Source of the DNA: JACNKV01 sp964645915
GTDB lineage: Bacteria; Fidelibacterota; Marinisomatia; Marinisomatales; JACNKV01
Length of the DNA stretch: 37,551 nucleotides
Direction: 5' to 3'
NCBI GenBank assembly: GCA_964645915.1
Contig: CAZYDH010000016.1
Coordinates: 1-37,551 of the forward strand
Below are positions 33,050 through 37,551 of this stretch, one piece after another (the stretch's first letter is position 1; every line of letters starts with the position of its first letter). The position numbers and the translations under genes are program-made. The notes beneath the pieces are model-generated. The model was not told the DNA's origin, did no database searches, and saw nothing but the letters and a program-made list of their open reading frames with translations.

Positions 33050-34315
33050 ATGACACAATATATTCTACGACGTTTATTATTGATGATCCCAACCTTCCTT
33101 GGGATTACAATATTAGTATTTACAATTCTACAATTAGTCCCCGGTGGACCGTTGGAACAGGAATTGTTAAAAGCTCAAGCCGCATTAATGGCAGGCGGGG
33201 AAGGTGGTGCAGGTGGCAGTACGACAGAAACAGGAATCGTTGAACTACCCGAAGAAGCGGTTCAGAGATTACGAGAGTTTTATGGCTTAGATAAACCGGG
33301 ACCTGTCAGATATTTGATATGGTTAGGAGTTTGGCCAAAAGAGATCAACCAATATCATTTAAAATTCGAGGAAGGAGTTTCTGAACAATCCCAACGATTG
33401 ACACGAAGCACTGCTCTTACAGTTAAATTAGTTGATAATATGCCTGTGGTCATTCCACCGGATGGTTATAAAGAAAAATGGAAAGCTGAATTGATTAGTG
33501 TTGATGAAACCACTAATCAAAAATCAGTTAAAATATTCCAGACCGCTTTTCGAGGAATTTTGAGTGGACATTTAGGAAAATCCTATACCTATGCAGAATC
33601 GGTGTGGACATTAATAAAAGAGAGATTACACATCTCTGCCTATTTTGGATTGATCAGCTTCTTTTTATCCTATATGGTCTGTATCCCTTTGGGAATTACC
33701 AAGGCTCTCAAACATGGTTCTAAATTTGACGCAGCTTCCAGTGTGATTGTATTTATCGGTTATTCCACTCCCGGATTTATTTTAGGAGCTTTATTGCTGG
33801 TGTATTTTGGTGGAGGAAGTTTCTGGGATGTCTTTCCTCTTGGAGAGTTTCGATCTGAAGATTTCGAATATTTTACATTTTGGGAAAAAGTAAAAGATCA
33901 GCTTCACCATACGATATTACCGGTTATTTCTTATATGGTTGCTGCTTTTGCTACACTAACAGTATTGATGAAAAATTCCCTGCTCGAAAATTTAAGTCAA
34001 GATTATGTGCGAACCGCATTTGCAAAAGGACTTTCTGAGAAAAGAGTTGTATTCTATCATACTGTTAGAAATTCACTGATCCCGTTAGCAACCGGAATAG
34101 GTGGATTGCTAGGTGTTTGGCTGGCAGGTTCATATTTAATTGAACGTGTATTCAATATTAATGGAATTGGGATGCTCAGTTATATGGCTGTTATCCAAAG
34201 AGACTACCCGATCGTCATGGGCTTTTTAGTTATTGGAACGATCATTCGATTGATAGGCAATTTAATTTCAGATATGGCGTACGCAGCAATTGATCCAAGG
34301 ATTAGGTTTAAATAA
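33050..34315 (+). CDS. yejB: YejB-like peptide ABC transporter permease with enlarged periplasmic loop
   Basis: A 421-residue permease. The N-terminus MTQYILRRLLLMIPTFLGIT and PGGPLEQ, the Gly-rich loop AGGEGGAGGSTTETG (48-62) and the later blocks GSKFDAASSVIVFIGYSTPGF, FGGGSFWDVFPLG, DYVRTAFAKGLSEKRVVFYH (EAA loop) and DPRIRF match YejB more closely than OppB or DppB. A further segment of about 70 residues (95-168) between LIWLGVWP and FRGILSGHLGKSY appears extra even against YejB and would lie outside the membrane. The next permease start overlaps its stop by one base. Confidence 0.88.
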   Translation: MTQYILRRLLLMIPTFLGITILVFTILQLVPGGPLEQELLKAQAALMAGGEGGAGGSTTETGIVELPEEAVQRLREFYGLDKPGPVRYLIWLGVWPKEINQYHLKFEEGVSEQSQRLTRSTALTVKLVDNMPVVIPPDGYKEKWKAELISVDETTNQKSVKIFQTAFRGILSGHLGKSYTYAESVWTLIKERLHISAYFGLISFFLSYMVCIPLGITKALKHGSKFDAASSVIVFIGYSTPGFILGALLLVYFGGGSFWDVFPLGEFRSEDFEYFTFWEKVKDQLHHTILPVISYMVAAFATLTVLMKNSLLENLSQDYVRTAFAKGLSEKRVVFYHTVRNSLIPLATGIGGLLGVWLAGSYLIERVFNINGIGMLSYMAVIQRDYPIVMGFLVIGTIIRLIGNLISDMAYAAIDPRIRFK

Positions 34316-35376
34316 TGATATTTCGACGAAAAAAACAAAAAGCATTATCTCATTCGATATTACAAAAACGGATTCGGAAATTTAAAACAATGAAGAGAGG
34401 ATATTATTCCTTTCTCATTCTGACCACATTGTATTTATTATCCTTTTTGAATCCGATCTTTATCAATAATAAGGCGCTAATTGTAAAACATGATGGTGAA
34501 TATTACTTTCCGTTATTAAAGTATTATTCAGCTGAAACGTTTGACCAGAAAGGTTTTGGAGAAGCGCATTATCGTCAATTAAAACATCAGTTAGAAGACA
34601 TCTCGGGAGAATGGGCTATTATGCCATTTTACCCGTACCATCCAAATGAATCGCTACTTGGTGAAATGGAAGGAGAACCTCCACACGCTCCATCATCTGA
34701 GCATTGGTTTGGAACGGATAATCGTGGAAGGGATGTCTTTGCTAGATTGATATACGGATTTAATATTTCAATATCCTTCGCACTGGTCGTGGTATTATTC
34801 GCATATATCATAGGGATCAGTATCGGTGCTATCTTAGGATATTTCGGAGGAAAGGTTGATATATTTGGTCAGCGATTTATTGAGATATTCGCCGCCATTC
34901 CGTTTTTATATACCATGATTATTATCAGCTCAATCTTACAACCAAATTTTTTCTTATTAGTGATGGTTATGACTGTATTTGGATGGATAGGAATGACGTA
35001 TTATATCCGTGGTGAATTTTATCGGGAAAAAGCGAAAGACTATGTTTCTGCAGCTGTCTCGATGGGATCAACAAATTTCCGGACAATGTTTAAACACATT
35101 CTTCCAAATGCACTTACGCCTGTTATCACATTTACTCCATTTGCAGTCATTGGATATATCAGTTCTCTGGTATCACTTGACTTCCTTGGATTTGGACTTC
35201 CGCCACCCACCCCAAGCTGGGGAGAGTTAGTGAATCAAGGTGTATCAGATATCCGATATTGGTGGCTAATTCTATCCCCGATGGGAGCCAGCTTTTTTAC
35301 GCTTCTACTCATTACATTTATCGGAGAGGGAGTTCGTGAGGCGTTCGATCCGAAGGTCTATTCAAGACTTCGATAG
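34315..35376 (+). CDS. yejE: YejE-like peptide ABC transporter permease
   Basis: A 353-residue permease of the OppC/YejE group. After the basic N-terminus and TM1 (YYSFLILTTLYLLSFL) comes a YejE-type periplasmic insert of about 75 residues with NNKALIVKHDGEYYFPLLK and PFYPYHPNESLLGE. Then come HWFGTDNRGRDVFARLIYG, four or five membrane spans and the EAA loop KAKDYVSAAVSMGSTNFRTMFKHILPNAL, ending GEGVREAFDPK. The insert is the feature that separates YejE from ordinary OppC/DppC. It pairs with the preceding YejB-like permease, with which it overlaps by one base. Confidence 0.9.
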   Translation: MIFRRKKQKALSHSILQKRIRKFKTMKRGYYSFLILTTLYLLSFLNPIFINNKALIVKHDGEYYFPLLKYYSAETFDQKGFGEAHYRQLKHQLEDISGEWAIMPFYPYHPNESLLGEMEGEPPHAPSSEHWFGTDNRGRDVFARLIYGFNISISFALVVVLFAYIIGISIGAILGYFGGKVDIFGQRFIEIFAAIPFLYTMIIISSILQPNFFLLVMVMTVFGWIGMTYYIRGEFYREKAKDYVSAAVSMGSTNFRTMFKHILPNALTPVITFTPFAVIGYISSLVSLDFLGFGLPPPTPSWGELVNQGVSDIRYWWLILSPMGASFFTLLLITFIGEGVREAFDPKVYSRLR

Positions 35377-35425
35377 ATTTGTAAATATGTTCAGGAATAT
35401 TGCAGTTATTTAATAAAAGATTATT

Positions 35426-36412
35426 ATGAAAAATAAATTAATTCAAATCAAAAACCTGCAGACGTATTTTTATACAGAAGCGGGGACGGCAAAAGCTGTA
35501 GACGGTGTTACGTTTGATATCTTTGAGGGTGAAGTTCTAGGAATTGTAGGAGAATCGGGTTCAGGAAAGTCTGTAACCTCCTTATCCATTAATCGACTTA
35601 TCCCAAATCCTCCCGGAGAAATTGTTGGTGGAGAAATCCTATACAATGGGATAAATATGCTGGATCTCAGCTATGAAGAAGTTCGTGAATATCGAGGAAA
35701 AGATATTGCAATGATATTCCAAGAACCGATGACTTCACTCAATCCGGTATTTAAAGTAAACGTTCAAATGAACGAAGTGTTAATGAAACATGAAAAATTA
35801 ACATGGGAAGAAGCAAGCGAACGTAGTATTGAAATGCTTAACGCCGTTGGAATGCCTGATCCTGAAAAACGAATGAATGATTATCCACATCAGCTATCAG
35901 GTGGAATGAGACAACGTGTCATGATCGCGATGGCTCTTTTGTGTAATCCTGCATTATTGATAGCGGATGAACCCACAACTGCACTCGACGTAACTATTCA
36001 GGCTCAGATCCTTGATCTGATGGTGCAGTTAAAAGAAAAACGGAAAGAAGCTGCAGTATTATTGATTACACATGATCTTGCTGTGATTGCTGAAACCTGT
36101 GAACGTGTCATCGTTATGTATGGTGGAAAAATTCAGGAAATAGCTCAAGTTAACGAATTATTTTCCAATCCACTTCATCCATATACTAAAGGTTTGATGA
36201 CTTCCATTCCTCATCCGGAGAAAAAAGAAAAGAAAGCACGTTTGAATGCAATTCGCGGAATGGTACCGTCTATTCTGGATATGCCGGAAGGGTGTAAGTT
36301 TTGTACACGGTGTGATGATGCGATAGAAAAATGTGAGACTGTAGAGCCGGAGTTGGTTGAGATCAATGACGGGCACTCGGTCCGTTGCCATTTATACGAT
36401 AAAGAGAATTAA
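35426..36412 (+). CDS. Peptide ABC transporter ATPase (OppD/DppD type)
   Basis: A 328-residue ABC ATPase of the oligopeptide group. It has Walker A GESGSGKS, Q-loop MIFQEPMTSLNPV, signature LSGGMRQR, Walker B LLIADEPTTALDV and the H-loop in LITHDLAVIAE. The oligo_HPY C-terminal extension begins at HPYTKGLMTSIPHP and contains a Cys cluster (GCKFCTRC, then KCE and VRC) of the type seen in OppD/DppD proteins. In E. coli the Yej ATPases are fused as YejF; here they are two genes, two bases apart. No strong Shine-Dalgarno is visible. Confidence 0.92.
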   Translation: MKNKLIQIKNLQTYFYTEAGTAKAVDGVTFDIFEGEVLGIVGESGSGKSVTSLSINRLIPNPPGEIVGGEILYNGINMLDLSYEEVREYRGKDIAMIFQEPMTSLNPVFKVNVQMNEVLMKHEKLTWEEASERSIEMLNAVGMPDPEKRMNDYPHQLSGGMRQRVMIAMALLCNPALLIADEPTTALDVTIQAQILDLMVQLKEKRKEAAVLLITHDLAVIAETCERVIVMYGGKIQEIAQVNELFSNPLHPYTKGLMTSIPHPEKKEKKARLNAIRGMVPSILDMPEGCKFCTRCDDAIEKCETVEPELVEINDGHSVRCHLYDKEN

Positions 36413-36414
36413 AT

Positions 36415-37419
36415 ATGTCTAATAAACCTATTTTAAAAGTAAAAGATTTAAAAGTCAGTTTTCCATTATTTGGAGGTGTCTTCCAAAGGAAAGTTGCCGA
36501 AGTGCGAGCCGTTGATGGAGTTTCATTCGACATCATGCCCGGTGAAACAATCGGTATCGTTGGAGAGTCAGGATGTGGAAAATCCACGCTTGGGAAAGCG
36601 ATCATCAACGTTCTTAAGTTAACCGCACCCGATGTGGAAGTGTCCGGAGACGTTTCTTTAAATGTAGAGGGTGAATTTATTAACCTCCTTGGATTAACAC
36701 GTAAAGAGATGACGAAACACCGTCCGTTAATTCAGATGATCTTCCAAGATCCATTTTCGTCACTAAATCCACGAATGATCGTTGGGGATATTATTCAAGA
36801 ACCTTTAGATCTTCATACAAAACTGTCTAAATCTGAAAAGAAGAAAAAAGTAAGTGAATTATTAGAAAAAGTAGGGTTATCTGCGGAACAATCTATGCGG
36901 TATCCTCATGAGTTCTCAGGAGGACAACGTCAAAGAATAGGGATTGCGAGAGCGTTAGCAACAAATCCGAGCATTATTATTGCTGACGAACCGGTTTCAG
37001 CTCTAGATGTATCCATTCAAGCTCAGGTGATCAATCTTATGATGGATCTTCGAGAAGAATTTAATTTAACCAATATATTTATTGCTCATGATCTTTCGGT
37101 TGTTGAACATATATCGGATAAGATCGCTGTGATGTATTTAGGGAATATTGTGGAATATGGAAAATCAGAGGATGTTTATTATCATCCACGTCATCCTTAT
37201 AGCCAAGCTTTATTATCTGCTGTTCCATTGCCTAATCCGGAAAAGAAACGCAAAGACCGTATAGTCCTTGAAGGGGATGTACCGTCTCCTCTTGCAAAAC
37301 CATCCGGTTGTGGATTTAGAACACGGTGCCCGATGGCAAAACCATCTTGTGCTGAATCTATCCCTGTATTTGAAGAGCATGCAAAAGATCATCTCGTTGC
37401 TTGTCCTGTTGTAAAATAA
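36415..37419 (+). CDS. Peptide ABC transporter ATPase (OppF/DppF type)
   Basis: A 334-residue second ATPase of the importer. It shows the OppF-like FPLFGGVFQRKVAEVRAVDGVSF opening, Walker A GESGCGKST, Q-loop MIFQDPFSSLNPR, signature FSGGQRQR, Walker B IIIADEPVSALDV, H-loop FIAHDLSVVEH and the oligo_HPY extension HPYSQALLSAVPLP. Its C-terminus also carries cysteines (GCGFRTRCPMAKPSC, then VACPV). It should form the heterodimeric motor with the preceding ATPase, driving the YejB/YejE-like channel. Confidence 0.92.
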   Translation: MSNKPILKVKDLKVSFPLFGGVFQRKVAEVRAVDGVSFDIMPGETIGIVGESGCGKSTLGKAIINVLKLTAPDVEVSGDVSLNVEGEFINLLGLTRKEMTKHRPLIQMIFQDPFSSLNPRMIVGDIIQEPLDLHTKLSKSEKKKKVSELLEKVGLSAEQSMRYPHEFSGGQRQRIGIARALATNPSIIIADEPVSALDVSIQAQVINLMMDLREEFNLTNIFIAHDLSVVEHISDKIAVMYLGNIVEYGKSEDVYYHPRHPYSQALLSAVPLPNPEKKRKDRIVLEGDVPSPLAKPSGCGFRTRCPMAKPSCAESIPVFEEHAKDHLVACPVVK

Positions 37420-37496
37420 ATAACACAAAATATAAATACTCTATCGGAGTTTGATCTGAAACAGAGCTATCAGCTTATGTAAGGAAATATAATCAA

Positions 37497-37551
37497 ATGA
37501 AAATAAATGAAACAAAATTTGGATTTACCCTCATTGGGAAAAAACATGTCA
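37497..37551 (+). CDS. Start of a gene cut by the window edge, possibly M16-family peptidase
   Basis: An ATG with AAGGAA upstream opens a frame whose 18 visible codons begin MKINETKFGFTLIGKKHV, running to the window end. Presequence-protease-like M16C (insulinase family) peptidases often begin with a short 'GF.l' segment of this kind, so that is my guess. Eighteen residues cannot decide it. It follows the importer ATPase by 77 bases on the same strand. A peptidase here would fit peptide use, but this is speculative. Confidence 0.4.
   Translation, partial: MKINETKFGFTLIGKKHV

Noticed and set aside
1..37551. CRISPR array, prophage, insertion sequence or integron
   Set aside because: I saw no regularly spaced repeats, transposase, integrase or phage structural genes on either strand.

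Overview
This 37.5-kb window is an AT-rich chromosomal segment of a Gram-negative-type bacterium. It carries several lipoproteins with lipoboxes, a Yej/Opp-type importer, a Gld-like ABC cluster, a three-gene proton-translocating transhydrogenase and a Spy-like periplasmic protein. The combination suggests a member of the FCB group, and Candidatus Neomarinimicrobiota (SAR406/Fidelibacterota) is my best guess. That placement is inference, because no 16S rRNA or ribosomal marker is present. I saw no phage, insertion sequence or CRISPR array.

Layout. Bases 1-500 hold no convincing gene, only a small hairpin and a 92-bp REP/MITE-like palindrome. Two minus-strand genes follow: a Nudix hydrolase and a UvrD-type helicase fused to an Fe-S PD-(D/E)XK nuclease. 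Divergent from them is a four-gene ECF sigma operon (4213-6643): sigma factor, one-TM small protein, Spy/CnrX-like lipoprotein and an unknown lipoprotein. It ends at a clear terminator. Next comes a Gld-like ABC exporter cluster (6819-10548), also ending at a terminator. The minus strand then carries msrA, the pntAA-pntAB-pntB transhydrogenase operon and thiI.

From 15625 to 30940 all genes lie on the plus strand with no gap above 34 bases and no visible terminator: comF, pgk, tpiA, secG, tRNA-Leu(GAG), a TPR protein, a HAD hydrolase, acpS, nnr, a VanZ-like gene, recN, murA, trkA, trkH, an enoyl-CoA hydratase, an L-Ala-D/L-Glu-type dipeptide epimerase and methylmalonyl-CoA epimerase. The tpiA-secG-tRNA-Leu(GAG) order partly recalls E. 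coli, where secG is followed by leuU.

The right end (31062-37419) is a complete Yej-type peptide/muropeptide ABC importer: lipoprotein binding protein, two permeases and two separate ATPases. It is followed by the first codons of what may be an M16-family peptidase. The dipeptide epimerase just upstream suggests that this part of the window serves uptake and reuse of cell-wall peptides. That link is an inference from gene context and from what is known of YejBEF-dependent peptidoglycan recycling in alphaproteobacteria.
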